A stretch of 64,000 nucleotides of DNA from Streptomyces camelliae (GTDB lineage Bacteria; Actinomycetota; Actinomycetes; Streptomycetales; Streptomycetaceae), in the NCBI RefSeq assembly GCF_027625935.1, contig NZ_CP115300.1, positions 8,494,001-8,558,000 of the forward strand, in the 5' to 3' direction. The position numbers were made by a program, and so were the translations under genes. Shown here piece by piece: positions 43,705 through 52,913 of this stretch; within the stretch, counting starts at the first letter, position 1; each line of letters opens with the position of its first letter. Below the pieces are notes generated by a model. The model saw only the letters and a program-made list of their open reading frames with translations. It ran no database searches and was not told the DNA's origin.

Positions 43705-44976
43705 TTGCGTCCGCTCACCGACAACCCCGTCACCAGCCCCGAGGACGACTCGTTCCACTTCGGGCCGTACGTCGACGTCCTGCACGCGGCGGTGGAGCAG
43801 GCGACACCGTTGCCGCTGACCGTCGGGGTGTTCGGCTCCTGGGGTGCGGGGAAGTCGAGCTTTCTGCGACTGTGGGAGCGGCGGTTCGAGGCGGGGAAGA
43901 CGCGGACCATCTGGTTCAACCCCTGGAAGTACGACCGCAAGGTCGAGGTCTGGGCGGCCCTGCTGCACACCATCCTCGCCGAGATGGAGCAGGAGGAGAC
44001 CCTCAAGGAGAAGGCCGTCCGGCTCGCCAAGGCCGCGACCTGGCTGTCGGTCCGTGCCGGGCTCGGTACCGCGGCGGCGCTCGGCACCGGCGGCGTCATC
44101 AAGCGCGAAGACGTCGACGAGCTGCTGCAGGGCCTGTCCGAGGGGGACGCGGAGCAGTACCGGCAGGTGAACCGCTTCGAGGCCGACTTCGCCGACGCCG
44201 TACGGGAGTTCGTCGGTGCGGACGGCCGGCTGGTGGTCTTCGTGGACGACCTCGACCGCTGCACCCCCGAGTCGGCGATGACGGTGCTGGAGTCGCTGAA
44301 GCTGTACCTGGCACAGGCACAGTGCGTCTTCGTCCTCGCCCTGGACGTGGACGTGCTGGCCGCGATCGCCACCAACAAGTTCGGCGAGGCCCTCAAGGGG
44401 GCACCGGCCGAGGTGGCCTCCGGCATGGCCTACCTCGACAAGATCGTCCAGCTGCCGTTCTTCCTCCCGGACGTGGGGTTCGACACCCTGCGTGAGGCCT
44501 TCAGACCCTATGTCTCGGAGCTGGCGGACGACCCCTTCTTCTGGGAGCTGCTCCAGCGCGGTCTGGGCAGCAATCCGCGTCGGCTCAAGCGGTACATCAA
44601 CGTCTTCAACATGGCGCTGGCCGTCGCACGCGGACAGCTGCCGCCCGGCGCGATCGACCGGCGGTACAGCCTCCAGCTGGCGGTGCTGCTCATCATCCGT
44701 ACACTGCACCGCGGCTTCTACCACACCCTGACCGCCGAGCCCGACTCCTGGCTGACGCTGACCAGGTTCTTCGAGCAGGCCCAGACCAATGCGACCATCC
44801 GCCAGACGGCCTCTCTGCAACTCCCCCCGTACCTGCACGATGTCGCCACGGACTCGGTCCTCGAACGCCTCCTCACCCACAACGGCCAGGAGCGACTGAG
44901 CCCGCCGGACGGCCCCGCGGTCCGGCAGATGATCAGCACCCTGCGCAGCACCGCCGGCCCGGCCGACCCGGAGTAG
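43705..44976 (+). CDS. KAP-family P-loop NTPase
   Basis: A 423-residue KAP NTPase: Walker A GSWGAGKS at 44-51, the WFNPWKYD motif after it, Walker B LVVFVDDLDRC at about 176-186 and GSNPRRLKRYINVFN late in the domain. The membrane hairpin that most KAP proteins carry between the Walker motifs is reduced to a weakly hydrophobic stretch (113-130). The start is TTG 43705 with GGAG eight bases upstream. KAP proteins are linked to membrane and phage-response systems; here the partner could be TerD. Confidence 0.88.
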   Translation: MRPLTDNPVTSPEDDSFHFGPYVDVLHAAVEQATPLPLTVGVFGSWGAGKSSFLRLWERRFEAGKTRTIWFNPWKYDRKVEVWAALLHTILAEMEQEETLKEKAVRLAKAATWLSVRAGLGTAAALGTGGVIKREDVDELLQGLSEGDAEQYRQVNRFEADFADAVREFVGADGRLVVFVDDLDRCTPESAMTVLESLKLYLAQAQCVFVLALDVDVLAAIATNKFGEALKGAPAEVASGMAYLDKIVQLPFFLPDVGFDTLREAFRPYVSELADDPFFWELLQRGLGSNPRRLKRYINVFNMALAVARGQLPPGAIDRRYSLQLAVLLIIRTLHRGFYHTLTAEPDSWLTLTRFFEQAQTNATIRQTASLQLPPYLHDVATDSVLERLLTHNGQERLSPPDGPAVRQMISTLRSTAGPADPE

Positions 44977-44997
44977 ACACAGCGGACGACACCGGTC

Positions 44998-46269
44998 TCA
45001 CAGCGGCTTGGGCGCGAGGGCGGCCAGATAGGCGCCGTAGAGCAGGGACACGGCGGTGAGACCGGCGTACAGGGCACGGGTCCGGCGCAGGCGGGTGCGC
45101 CAGGCCGTCGCCAGGGCACGGGCCGCCGGGATGAGCAGGGGGAACGCCGGGAGGAGGAAACGCGGCCTGGAGGAGAAGGGGCCGGACATGGCGAGCACCA
45201 GCAGGAGCAGAGAGCCCGCGAAGACCACCAGCACCAGCGGGGCGCGGTCGAGGCACAGCAGACAGAAGAGCAGGATCCCCGCCAGGACGACGCACACGGC
45301 CACCGGATAGGCGGCTCCGGTGCCGTCCAGGGGCATCGACCGCAGGATGCGCAGGGGCCCGACGCTGAGGTCCAGCTGTGACCTCCAGGCGCTCTGCACC
45401 CGGAAGTAGCCGTGCAGCAGGTCCCCGGTCTGCCGGCCCACCCACAGCACGTACGCGATCCAGCCCAGGGGGCCGAGAACGGCGCCGGCCCACAGCCCGG
45501 GTGGCACGCGCCCGCGCCGTCGTACGGCCTCGTACACCGCCGCGGTGGTCACGGCGGCGGCAGCCGCGATGCCGCTCGGCCGGGACAGGCCGGCCACCAG
45601 CGCGAGCGCCCCCGCCGCCGGCCAGCGGCCGTTCAGCACGGCGTACAGGGCCCAGGCCGCGCACGCGGTGAACAGCGGCTCGGTGTAGGCCAGGCTCAGG
45701 ACGACCGCGTGCGGAAGCGCCGCCCACAGCGCGACCAGGGCAGTGGCGACCGCCTGCCCATGGAGGTGGTGTCCGACGGCGTAGACGCCGTACGCGGCGA
45801 TCAGCGCGCAGGCCCACGCGATCAGCACGCCGGCCTGCCCCGCCGTCAGATGCAGAAGGCCGCTCAGGGCCCGGATGAGCCCCGGATACAGGGGAAAGAA
45901 CGCCCAGTCGGTCTGCACCGCGCCGGTCGAGGTGATGCGGACCTGGGTGCCGTACCCGTGCTCGGCGATGTGCAGGTACCAGACCGAGTCCCAGGCATGG
46001 GCGAGGCTCTTGCCGAACGGGCGACCGGCGACCCCGTCGACCGCCACCACCACGGCGACCCCGGCCAGACGGACGGCGGCGAAGAGGGCGAGGGCCCGCA
46101 GAACACCCGGTGGACTCTCGACCGGTGGACGTCCGGTCCCGCCGGGACGGTCCGATCGCCTCAGCGCGGAGGACGTGCTCACCCTTCGACCATGAACGGA
46201 CGGGACCCCGGACGCAATCCGGAACCCGCCCACCGGGTCCCGCACGGAGCGAGGCCCGGCGTCGGTCAC
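44998..46269 (-). CDS. PIG-V-like integral membrane mannosyltransferase
   Basis: A 423-residue polytopic protein with about ten membrane segments. It has FAAVRLAGVAVVVAVDGVAG, AWDSVWYLHIAEHGYG and DWAFFPLYPGLIRALSGLL, the luminal motif of GPI-mannosyltransferase II (PIG-V)-type enzymes, which in actinobacteria transfer mannose from polyprenol-phosphate. GTG 46269 overlaps the preceding deacetylase stop, so the two are co-translated. A start about 29 codons later (VSTSSALRR) is possible. Confidence 0.8.
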   Translation of the reverse strand: MTDAGPRSVRDPVGGFRIASGVPSVHGRRVSTSSALRRSDRPGGTGRPPVESPPGVLRALALFAAVRLAGVAVVVAVDGVAGRPFGKSLAHAWDSVWYLHIAEHGYGTQVRITSTGAVQTDWAFFPLYPGLIRALSGLLHLTAGQAGVLIAWACALIAAYGVYAVGHHLHGQAVATALVALWAALPHAVVLSLAYTEPLFTACAAWALYAVLNGRWPAAGALALVAGLSRPSGIAAAAAVTTAAVYEAVRRRGRVPPGLWAGAVLGPLGWIAYVLWVGRQTGDLLHGYFRVQSAWRSQLDLSVGPLRILRSMPLDGTGAAYPVAVCVVLAGILLFCLLCLDRAPLVLVVFAGSLLLLVLAMSGPFSSRPRFLLPAFPLLIPAARALATAWRTRLRRTRALYAGLTAVSLLYGAYLAALAPKPL

Positions 46270-46991
46270 GGCCCGTGGTGGTAGACCATGCCCGGTCTCA
46301 GGCCGGTGCTCGTGGCGAACAGCTGGGGGACGGTGACCAGGTGGTAGCCGCGGGCCTGGAGCGCGCGGACGATGGAGGAGATCGCCGGCGGGGTGGTGGC
46401 GTACCGGTCGTGCAGGACGACGATCGCGCCCGGCCGCACCAGGCGCAGCACGCGGTGCTCGATGCGGGGCGGGTCACGGTACTTCCAGTCCCGGGCCGTG
46501 ACGCTCCACATGATCACCGGCATGCCCTCCGCACCGGCCGCCGCCCGCACGCGCGCGTTCCACGCTCCGAACGGGGGCCGGAACAGCGTCGGCCGCCGCC
46601 CGGTGACGGAGGCGATCTGCCGTGCCGCGGTGCCGATCTCGTACTTGACGCGGGCGAGCGGGAGCCGGATGAGGCGCGGATGGGTGACGGTGTGGTCCCC
46701 GATCGCGTCGCCGTCCCGGTACTCCCTCAGCACGTCCGCGCGGTAGCGCAGCGCATGCGGTCCGATGAGGAAGAACGTGGCGGGCACGTGCCGGTGCTGG
46801 AGCGTGTCGAGGATCGGGGCCGTGTACCGGGTCGGCCCGTCGTCGAAGGTCAGCGCGACGCACTTGACGGCCCGGCAGTCGACCGGAGGGGCCTGAGGAG
46901 TCCGCTCGCCTGCGGTGACCGGAACGGCGGCGGCCCCGGACAGCAGCGTCACGGCCGCCAGGGCGGCGAGTGGGCGGGGGAGACCGGACAT
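46266..46991 (-). CDS. Secreted NodB-type polysaccharide deacetylase
   Basis: A 241-residue exported enzyme. A signal peptide covers about 1-27, then the NodB motifs: TFDDGP (catalytic Asp), GDHTVTHPRL (metal His pair), LFRPPFGAWN, MWSVTARDWKY and IVVLHD. It would de-N-acetylate a wall or secreted polymer such as peptidoglycan. AAGGAG lies upstream of ATG 46991. It is co-transcribed with the PIG-V-like gene. Confidence 0.93.
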   Translation of the reverse strand: MSGLPRPLAALAAVTLLSGAAAVPVTAGERTPQAPPVDCRAVKCVALTFDDGPTRYTAPILDTLQHRHVPATFFLIGPHALRYRADVLREYRDGDAIGDHTVTHPRLIRLPLARVKYEIGTAARQIASVTGRRPTLFRPPFGAWNARVRAAAGAEGMPVIMWSVTARDWKYRDPPRIEHRVLRLVRPGAIVVLHDRYATTPPAISSIVRALQARGYHLVTVPQLFATSTGLRPGMVYHHGP

Positions 46992-47108
46992 GCCCTGCTC
47001 CTTCCGCAGGGGGCCGGGGCGCCGGCCCCCGGAACATCGTCAGCGTAATCCGGGGGCGTGAGAAGCAGGTGAGAACGGGGAGAGAACGGCGGGCCGGGGC
47101 GGCGGTCC

Positions 47109-47777
47109 TCAGCCGCGCTCCTCCTGTGCGCGGGCGGCCCGGCGGGAGCGGAGGATCTCGGCGAGCAGCGGGAGCAGGGACACGACGACGATCAGGCCGA
47201 CCAGCGGCAGCAGATAGCGGTCGACGTTCGGGATCGAGGAACCCAGCGCGTATCCGCCGAGCGTGAGGCCGAGGCTCCACACCAGACCGCCGGCCACCTG
47301 CCAGATCGTGAACGTCCGCGCCGGCACGCCCAGCGCGCCCGCCATCGGGTTGAGCACCGTACGCACCACCGGCACGAAGCGGGCCAGGACGACCGCCTTC
47401 GCGTGGCCGTACCGCTCCAGCAGCTCCTCGGCCCGCTGGGCTCCTTCGAGCAACCGCTTCGAACGGCTGCGGGCGAGCAGCGCCCCGCCCGCCTTCCGGC
47501 CGAGCAGGAATCCGAACTGGGCGCCGGCGAGCGCCCCCACGGCCGCCGAGACCAGCAGCGGCCCCAGCGAGAGATGCAGGCTCTGGTCGGCCGAACCCGT
47601 GCAGAGCAGGCCGGCGGTGAACAGCAGCGAGTCGCCGGGGAGGAAGAAGCCGACGAGCAGCCCCGTCTCGGCGAACATGACCACGCCGACGCCCAGGACG
47701 CCGAACGCGGCCAGCAGCGAACGCGCGTCGAGGACGTTGACGGCCAGCTGCGTGGCGAGGTGCACCGATGTGGTCAT
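47109..47777 (-). CDS. DedA-family membrane protein
   Basis: A 222-residue DedA/SNARE-associated protein with about five membrane segments: FAETGLLVGFFLPGDSLLFTAGLL, the hallmark E/GxxGxxxPGD stretch, AGAQFGFLLGRKAGG, and VVLARFVPVVRTVLNPMAG with the conserved Arg. Members move polyprenyl-phosphate or phospholipid across the membrane. A BlaI-type CTAC-N6-GTAG dyad lies 26 bp upstream of ATG 47777, linking it to the beta-lactam-type regulator at 50185. Confidence 0.93.
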   Translation of the reverse strand: MTTSVHLATQLAVNVLDARSLLAAFGVLGVGVVMFAETGLLVGFFLPGDSLLFTAGLLCTGSADQSLHLSLGPLLVSAAVGALAGAQFGFLLGRKAGGALLARSRSKRLLEGAQRAEELLERYGHAKAVVLARFVPVVRTVLNPMAGALGVPARTFTIWQVAGGLVWSLGLTLGGYALGSSIPNVDRYLLPLVGLIVVVSLLPLLAEILRSRRAARAQEERG

Positions 47778-47802
47778 AGGCTCCGAGCCTCCAGGAGGGT
47801 GA

Positions 47803-47816
47803 CTACAAGCATGTAG
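47803..47816. promoter_or_regulatory. BlaI-type operator upstream of dedA
   Basis: CTACAAGCATGTAG has CTACA/TGTAG arms around AGCA. It lies 26 bp before the DedA start. Similar CTAC-N5/6-GTAG dyads precede the glycosyltransferase gene, blaI and the PAP2 gene. Confidence 0.7.
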
Positions 47817-47865
47817 ACGGTTTATGAACTGTAGACGAGCGGAAAGGGTGGCGCGTTCCCGGTGT

Positions 47866-48663
47866 CTAACGGCCGGCGCGGCCCGGGGCACCGGCACCGG
47901 CCGGGTGAACGTCCGGAACGGTACCGGTACCGGACCGTCCGTGGTCGCACAGCCGACCGACCTCGTAGCCCCGCTCCTCGCAGGTGTCGAGGATGCGGGG
48001 GAGTGCGCCCAGGGCGGAGCGCCAGGCACCAGGGGCCGAGGTGCAGTCGGAGTCGTGCAGCAGGATCGTGCCGCCGCCCTCCAGGTCCGCGGTGACCGTC
48101 CGGTGCACCGACTCGGGCGTGGCCCGCGCCGTCCAGTCCTCGCCCCAGCACGTCCACAGCACCGGGGTGAGCCCGAGGCGCCGGGCCGCCACATGGGCGG
48201 CGGCGGACATGACCCCGTACGGCGGGCGGAAGAGCGTGGGCCGGGTTCCGGTGAGGTCGGCGACCGTGTCGCGGGCGCGGGCGAAGTCGTCGTACGTCGC
48301 ACGCGGGCCGCGCAGCAGCAGGGGCCGGTGGCGCCAGCCGTGGATGCCGATCTCGTGGCCGGCCGCCGCGATCTCGCGCACCACGCCGGGCGAGCGGCGG
48401 GCCTCGGCGCCGAGCAGGAAGAAGGTGGCGCGCACCCCGCGCCGGTCGAGGAGTCGCAGGAAGAACGGTGTGGACAGCGGGTCGGGACCGTCGTCGAAGG
48501 TGAGGGCGACATGGTCCGCGCGGCCCCGCCCGGAGAGGCGGGGCATGGTGCGATTGCGCAGCGGGCCGAAGGTGGAGACGACAGGGGCGCAGTGGACCGC
48601 GGCGAGGGCGGCGGCCGGCAGGGCGGCCAGCGCGGCCGTGCGCAGCGGGCGGGACGCGGTCAC
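47866..48663 (-). CDS. NodB-type polysaccharide deacetylase
   Basis: A 265-residue enzyme with an N-terminal signal or anchor (AALAALPAAALAAVHCAPVV) and NodB motifs TFDDGPDP, GHEIGIHGWRH (metal His), LFRPPYGVMS, LWTCWGEDW and GGTILLHDSD. GTG 48663 overlaps the glycosyltransferase stop, so they are translated together. With its partner it may modify a wall or lipid-linked glycan. The operon is preceded by a BlaI-type dyad. Confidence 0.92.
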   Translation of the reverse strand: MTASRPLRTAALAALPAAALAAVHCAPVVSTFGPLRNRTMPRLSGRGRADHVALTFDDGPDPLSTPFFLRLLDRRGVRATFFLLGAEARRSPGVVREIAAAGHEIGIHGWRHRPLLLRGPRATYDDFARARDTVADLTGTRPTLFRPPYGVMSAAAHVAARRLGLTPVLWTCWGEDWTARATPESVHRTVTADLEGGGTILLHDSDCTSAPGAWRSALGALPRILDTCEERGYEVGRLCDHGRSGTGTVPDVHPAGAGAPGRAGR

Positions 48664-50042
48664 GAGTGGTGTCCCTCCTCGCCGAAGGCGGGCGCGAGAC
48701 GCGCCGGATCGAGATCGTGGCCCAGCGTGTGCAGCAGCGCGGGACCGCCGTACGTCGTCGCGACCCCGGTGCCGACGGCGCATCCCCACACCGCGCAGGC
48801 CGCGGCGGTGGTGAGCGCGAGCCGCCGGGCGCGGGGGCGGCGCCGCGGGCCGGGTCCCGGCGGCGGGGGTGGCGGGCCCGGCCGGTGGACGCGGGCTATC
48901 TCGGCCGCGGGGCCGTCGCCCGGGGACCGGGCGAACAGGGCGAGCCCGGCCGCACGCTGGCGCAGTCCCAACGGGCCGTCGACCAGCGCGCACAGCGCGC
49001 TCTTGAGGTCGGCCGGGTCCCGGATCCAGACGGCCGCGCCCGCCTCGTCCAGGGCGGCGGCGTTGGCCGGCCCGTGGCCCGGTATGCAGCGGTAGCTCGC
49101 CACGGGCAGCCCCGCGGCGAAGGCCTCCAGCGAGGTGAGACCGCCCGCGTTCTGGACGAGGACGTCCGCCGCCTGCATCAGGCCGGGCATGTCGTCGACC
49201 CAGCCGTAGACGTACTCGATCCCGTCCGCCCGCAGCTGCCGGGCCAGGACCTGGTTGCGGCCGCAGACGACGACCGGGACGGCGGCCCCGCAGTCCCGCA
49301 GCTCCCGCGCGACCTGCCGGACCGGGCCGACTCCCCAGGACCCGGCGACCAGCAGCGCGAGCGGGGCGTGCGCCGGCAGCCCGAACCGCTCCCGCGCTCG
49401 GGCGCGGTCGTCCGGGCCGCCGGGGCGGAAGCGGGGGTCGGTGACCGGCCCGCACACCCGGACGTCCCGGGCCCCGGCCGCCCGGGCCTGCGCGGCGGGC
49501 ACCGCGTGGGCGGCGAGATGGACGTCCACACCGTCCGCCACCCACAGCGGATGCACCGAGAAGTCGGTCAGGTAGGTGACGACGGGGACGGCCAGGCGTC
49601 CGGCGCGGCGCAGTTCGCCCAGCACGCGGCTGGCTCCCGGATACGTGGAGACGACCGCGCCGACGTCCGGCCGCAACGCCCGCAGCACCCGGTCCTCGGC
49701 GGCGCGCAGCAGCGCCCGTGCCAGGGGACCGCTGCCGCCGGCGCGTTCGGTGCCGGCGTAGATCCGCTGGTAGGCCCAGGGCGCCGCGACGAGCATGCGG
49801 TGGTAGCCGTCCCGGACGGCCCGGCCGAAACCGGCGGGCAGCAGATCCAGCAGGTCGTACCGGTCGACGGCGAAGCCGTCCGCGACGAGCCGGCGCTCCA
49901 GCTCGGCCGCGGCACCGTCGTGGCCGGCGCCGACGCTCGCCGAGACGATCGCGACCCGGCCCGAGGCCGGTGCCACGGCGCGGGGCACCGGCAGGAGACC
50001 CGTGGGAGCGGATCTCGGGAGCGTACGTCCGGGAATGGCCAT
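48660..50042 (-). CDS. GT28 / MGDG-synthase-like glycosyltransferase with C-terminal membrane helix
   Basis: A 460-residue glycosyltransferase. It starts with VAIVSASVGAGHDGAAAELER, the MGDG-synthase/MurG N-terminal signature, and has TYLTDFSVHPLWV and the sugar-nucleotide-binding end VQNAGGLTSLEAFAAGLPV. A Pro-rich linker and one membrane helix (LALTTAAACAVWGCAVG) finish it. It probably glycosylates a membrane lipid. ATG 50042 is preceded by GGAGGAAAAG. A CTAC-N5-GTAG dyad lies 36 bp upstream. Confidence 0.87.
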   Translation of the reverse strand: MAIPGRTLPRSAPTGLLPVPRAVAPASGRVAIVSASVGAGHDGAAAELERRLVADGFAVDRYDLLDLLPAGFGRAVRDGYHRMLVAAPWAYQRIYAGTERAGGSGPLARALLRAAEDRVLRALRPDVGAVVSTYPGASRVLGELRRAGRLAVPVVTYLTDFSVHPLWVADGVDVHLAAHAVPAAQARAAGARDVRVCGPVTDPRFRPGGPDDRARARERFGLPAHAPLALLVAGSWGVGPVRQVARELRDCGAAVPVVVCGRNQVLARQLRADGIEYVYGWVDDMPGLMQAADVLVQNAGGLTSLEAFAAGLPVASYRCIPGHGPANAAALDEAGAAVWIRDPADLKSALCALVDGPLGLRQRAAGLALFARSPGDGPAAEIARVHRPGPPPPPPGPGPRRRPRARRLALTTAAACAVWGCAVGTGVATTYGGPALLHTLGHDLDPARLAPAFGEEGHHS

Positions 50043-50077
50043 GGGCTTTTCCTCCGCGCAAGTGGAAGGACGTGCGA

Positions 50078-50090
50078 CTACAAGTTGTAG
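50078..50090. promoter_or_regulatory. BlaI-type operator upstream of the glycosyltransferase operon
   Basis: CTACAAGTTGTAG has perfect 6-bp arms around a single G. It sits 36 bp before the glycosyltransferase start, on the side divergent from blaI. Confidence 0.75.
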
Positions 50091-50119
50091 TAGTTCGCGC
50101 TTCGAAGCCCGGAGCATAC

Positions 50120-50138
50120 CTCCTACAACTAGTAGGAG
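50120..50138. promoter_or_regulatory. BlaI-type operator upstream of blaI
   Basis: CTCCTACAACTAGTAGGAG has perfect 7-bp arms around five bases and lies 47 bp before the BlaI start. It fits autorepression and possibly joint control with the neighbouring dyad. Confidence 0.75.
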
Positions 50139-50184
50139 ATCGCCGGGTAGTCTGTCCCACGGCAAGGCGACGGAAGGGTGAACG

Positions 50185-50595
50185 GTGAACGGCTTCAGGG
50201 ACGGCGGCACACCCGGCAGGCGGGCGCGCGGCGAACTGGAGAGCAACGTGCTCGCCGCCCTCTGGTCCGCCGACGGACCGCTGACGGCACGACAGGTCCT
50301 TCAGCGGCTGCCGGGCGACCTGGCCTACACGACGGTCCTCACGATCCTGTCCCGGCTGTACGACAAGGACATGCTCGTCCGGCACCGCGAGGGCCGCGGC
50401 TACGCCTACGAACCGGCCCGCGACGAGGCCTCGCACACCGCGCACCGCATGAAGTCGCTGCTGGAGGGCGGTTCCGACCGCGAGGCGGTGCTGACCCGCT
50501 TCGTCTCCGAACTGTCCGAGCAGGACGAGCAGTTGCTCCAGCACCTGCTGTCCGGCCCCGAGGGGCCCGACGGCCGCCACGGCGCCGGCCACTGA
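50185..50595 (+). CDS. blaI: BlaI/MecI-family transcriptional repressor
   Basis: A 136-residue repressor with a winged helix (ELESNVLAALWSADGPLTARQVLQRL, AYTTVLTILSRLYDKDMLVRHREGRGYAYEP) and a dimerisation tail. Family members bind TACA-type dyads and are inactivated by proteolysis on beta-lactam or wall stress. GTG 50185 is preceded by AAGG. It is followed by an M56 protease gene 19 bp downstream, its expected partner. Confidence 0.94.
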   Translation: MNGFRDGGTPGRRARGELESNVLAALWSADGPLTARQVLQRLPGDLAYTTVLTILSRLYDKDMLVRHREGRGYAYEPARDEASHTAHRMKSLLEGGSDREAVLTRFVSELSEQDEQLLQHLLSGPEGPDGRHGAGH

Positions 50596-50614
50596 GACGA
50601 CGGGAAGTGAGCCG

Positions 50615-51601
50615 GTGCTGATCAGTGTCTACGTCCCGCTCGTCGTGACGGCCGTGCTGAGCGTCCTCGCGCCCCGCCCGGCCCGTCGGCTCGCCCCGCG
50701 CCCCGCCGCCTGGGCCCTCGCCTGCGCCGCGCTCGTGACGACCGTCGGCTGGACAGGCTCGCTGGCTTTGCTGGCCTTCACCGGCGTCGCCCAGATCCCC
50801 GAAGTGGCCGCGGAGGGCCGCTGGTCGGTGTCCGTCCTGCGGGCCGAAGACCCCGTCCATCTCACCGTCGCGGTCGCCGGCGCCCTCGTCCTGCTCGTGG
50901 GATTCGCCTCCCTGGTGCTCGCCGCCGTACGGCAGCTGCGCCATCTGCTGTGGGCCCGGCGCGAGTGCGCGCGCGTGCCCGGCGACGGCGAACTGGCCGT
51001 GGTCGACGCCGACGCGCCCCAGGCGTTCGCCCTGCCCGGCGCGCCCGGCCGTATCGTCGTCTCCCGGGGCATGCTGCGCTGCCTCGACGACGCGGAACGC
51101 GAGGCCCTGCTCGCGCACGAGCGCGCCCATCTGCGCGGCCGGCACCACCTGTTCCAGACCCTGTGGCGGCTCACCGCCGCCGTGAATCCGCTGCTGCGGC
51201 CCCTGGCCGAGGCGGGCGGTTACGTCCTGGAGCGCTGGGCCGACGAGGAGGCGGCCGCGCACGTCGGCAGCCGCAAGGTCGTGGCCCGCGCCGTCGGCCG
51301 GGCCGCCCTCGCCGCCTCGGCACACGCGTCGAGCCCCCCGGCGCTCGCCGTCACCGGGGGTGCCGTTCCCCAGCGGGTCCGCGCCCTGCTCGCCCCGCCC
51401 CCGCCCCGCCGGACCCTGCCCATCGCCGGCGGAGCCCTGCTGCTCACCCTGTGCTGTGCCGGCCTGGCCAACGCGGCCTCCGACAGCGACAAGATGGTCG
51501 ACGACGCACAGCGGGCCCAGTGTGCCGCTGCGGCCGCGCAGTTCGGCGTGGACGCCCACTTCTGCTGCCGGCATCACCGGCCGGGCGAGCGGCACGCATA
51601 G
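50615..51601 (+). CDS. M56-family membrane metallopeptidase (BlaR1-like without penicillin sensor)
   Basis: A 328-residue protein with about four membrane helices and a zinc-protease motif HERAH (His168, Glu169, His172) in LLAHERAHLRG, then YVLERWADEEAAAHVG, typical of M56. It lacks the extracellular penicillin-binding domain of BlaR1/MecR1, so the inducing signal differs or comes from another protein. It is expected to cleave BlaI. Operon with blaI. Confidence 0.92.
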   Translation: MLISVYVPLVVTAVLSVLAPRPARRLAPRPAAWALACAALVTTVGWTGSLALLAFTGVAQIPEVAAEGRWSVSVLRAEDPVHLTVAVAGALVLLVGFASLVLAAVRQLRHLLWARRECARVPGDGELAVVDADAPQAFALPGAPGRIVVSRGMLRCLDDAEREALLAHERAHLRGRHHLFQTLWRLTAAVNPLLRPLAEAGGYVLERWADEEAAAHVGSRKVVARAVGRAALAASAHASSPPALAVTGGAVPQRVRALLAPPPPRRTLPIAGGALLLTLCCAGLANAASDSDKMVDDAQRAQCAAAAAQFGVDAHFCCRHHRPGERHA

Positions 51602-51626
51602 CTCCCGGCCGGCGCGGCCGCCGCGC

Positions 51627-52913
51627 TCAGTGAGCGGTCCGGATCCGGCGCAGCGCGTCCCCGGCGATGCGGGTGGCCGCGAACTCCGTCCCGGCGACGA
51701 ACCGCATCATCGGTCCGAACACCGGCGCGGCGAGCGACCCGGTGAAGTACAGCCCGGGAACGGAGGACTCGAAGGCGCCCGTAAGCTCCGGGGCCCTCGA
51801 CCCCGGCACGCACACCAGCGCCCGCCGGACCTCCGGTGAGAGGAACGGCAGGGCGTCCAGGTCGAGCCGGTAGCCGGTGGCCGCGAGGACATGGTCGACG
51901 GTGAGCGCGGACGTACCGTCAGGCTCGGCGAGCCGCAGGCGCACCGCAGCCCGAGGTGTCACCTCGGCGTGCGTGACCCGGCACGAGGTGTGCACCGGTA
52001 CGACGCCCTCGACCCGGTCCCGCAGCCACCAGCCGCCCGACGGGCCCAGGGCGCGCCGGAAGAGCAGCAGCCGCGCGGACGCGGGCAACCGGCGTACGGC
52101 GTACGGGGCCTTGCACACCGCGGCCAGAACCCACCCGGTGCCCAGGGGCGACGCCGGCTGGGCGAGGCGCTGCGCCCAGGGGCGGGACAGGACCGGTGTC
52201 GTACCCCACCGTACCCGGCTCTCCCGGACCAGCACCCGCACCTCGGCGCCGGACTCGCGCAGCAGCGCGGCGCTCTCCAGCGCGGACTGGCCGCCGCCGA
52301 TCACGGCGACGTGCCGTCCGGCGTAGCGCGAGAGGTCGGTGTGGTGGCTGGTGTGGGACACAAGAGCCCCGGGCCCCGGTCCGTCGGGTGCCAGCCGCCG
52401 CAACTGGCCCGGTATGTGTGCCAGTCCGTTCAGTCCGGTGGCCACGACGGCGGTCCCGGCGGTGAGTTCCCGCCCGTCCGCCAGCCGGACCGTGAACCCC
52501 GGGCCGGCGCCGGCCCGGTCGAGGGCCACCACCCGGGCGGGATCCACGTCACCGACGTACCGCTCCTGGAACCACTGCCCGTAGCGCACGAACACATCGC
52601 ACGGGATCGGCGTCAGCTCGGTCAGCTCCGGCTCGCCCCGCAGCCGGCGGAAGTCGGCGAGCCGGGCGCCCGGCTCCGGAGCGGACAGATCGGTGGCCGC
52701 CGGGGTCGACTTCAGGAACATCCCGGTGGCCATGGCGTGCCGCCAACTGCCCATCACCTCCCCGAAGACACGCACCGGCACCCCGGCCGCCCGCAGATGC
52801 GCGGCCACCGACAGCCCGTACGGCCCCGCCCCCACCACGACGACCGGAAGCCCCGCGCGCCCGGTGAACGCCCGTTCGTGGGCGGAGCGTTGACCCGGAA
52901 GCGACTGCGTCAT
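51627..52913 (-). CDS. FAD-dependent NAD(P)-binding monooxygenase-like protein
   Basis: A 428-residue flavoprotein. FAD-binding GAGPYGLS comes near the start, a second GGGQSALESAALL for NAD(P)H lies mid-protein, and a FMO-type FLKSTPAATDLS motif between them. Such enzymes hydroxylate small molecules or oxidise heteroatoms. It stands alone, converging on the M56 gene. The 215 bp to its right hold no recognisable feature. Confidence 0.85.
   Translation of the reverse strand: MTQSLPGQRSAHERAFTGRAGLPVVVVGAGPYGLSVAAHLRAAGVPVRVFGEVMGSWRHAMATGMFLKSTPAATDLSAPEPGARLADFRRLRGEPELTELTPIPCDVFVRYGQWFQERYVGDVDPARVVALDRAGAGPGFTVRLADGRELTAGTAVVATGLNGLAHIPGQLRRLAPDGPGPGALVSHTSHHTDLSRYAGRHVAVIGGGQSALESAALLRESGAEVRVLVRESRVRWGTTPVLSRPWAQRLAQPASPLGTGWVLAAVCKAPYAVRRLPASARLLLFRRALGPSGGWWLRDRVEGVVPVHTSCRVTHAEVTPRAAVRLRLAEPDGTSALTVDHVLAATGYRLDLDALPFLSPEVRRALVCVPGSRAPELTGAFESSVPGLYFTGSLAAPVFGPMMRFVAGTEFAATRIAGDALRRIRTAH

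Noticed and set aside
44998..51601. The envelope genes as a biosynthetic gene cluster
   Set aside because: No polyketide, peptide or terpene synthase is present; the genes fit wall or lipid maintenance under BlaI.
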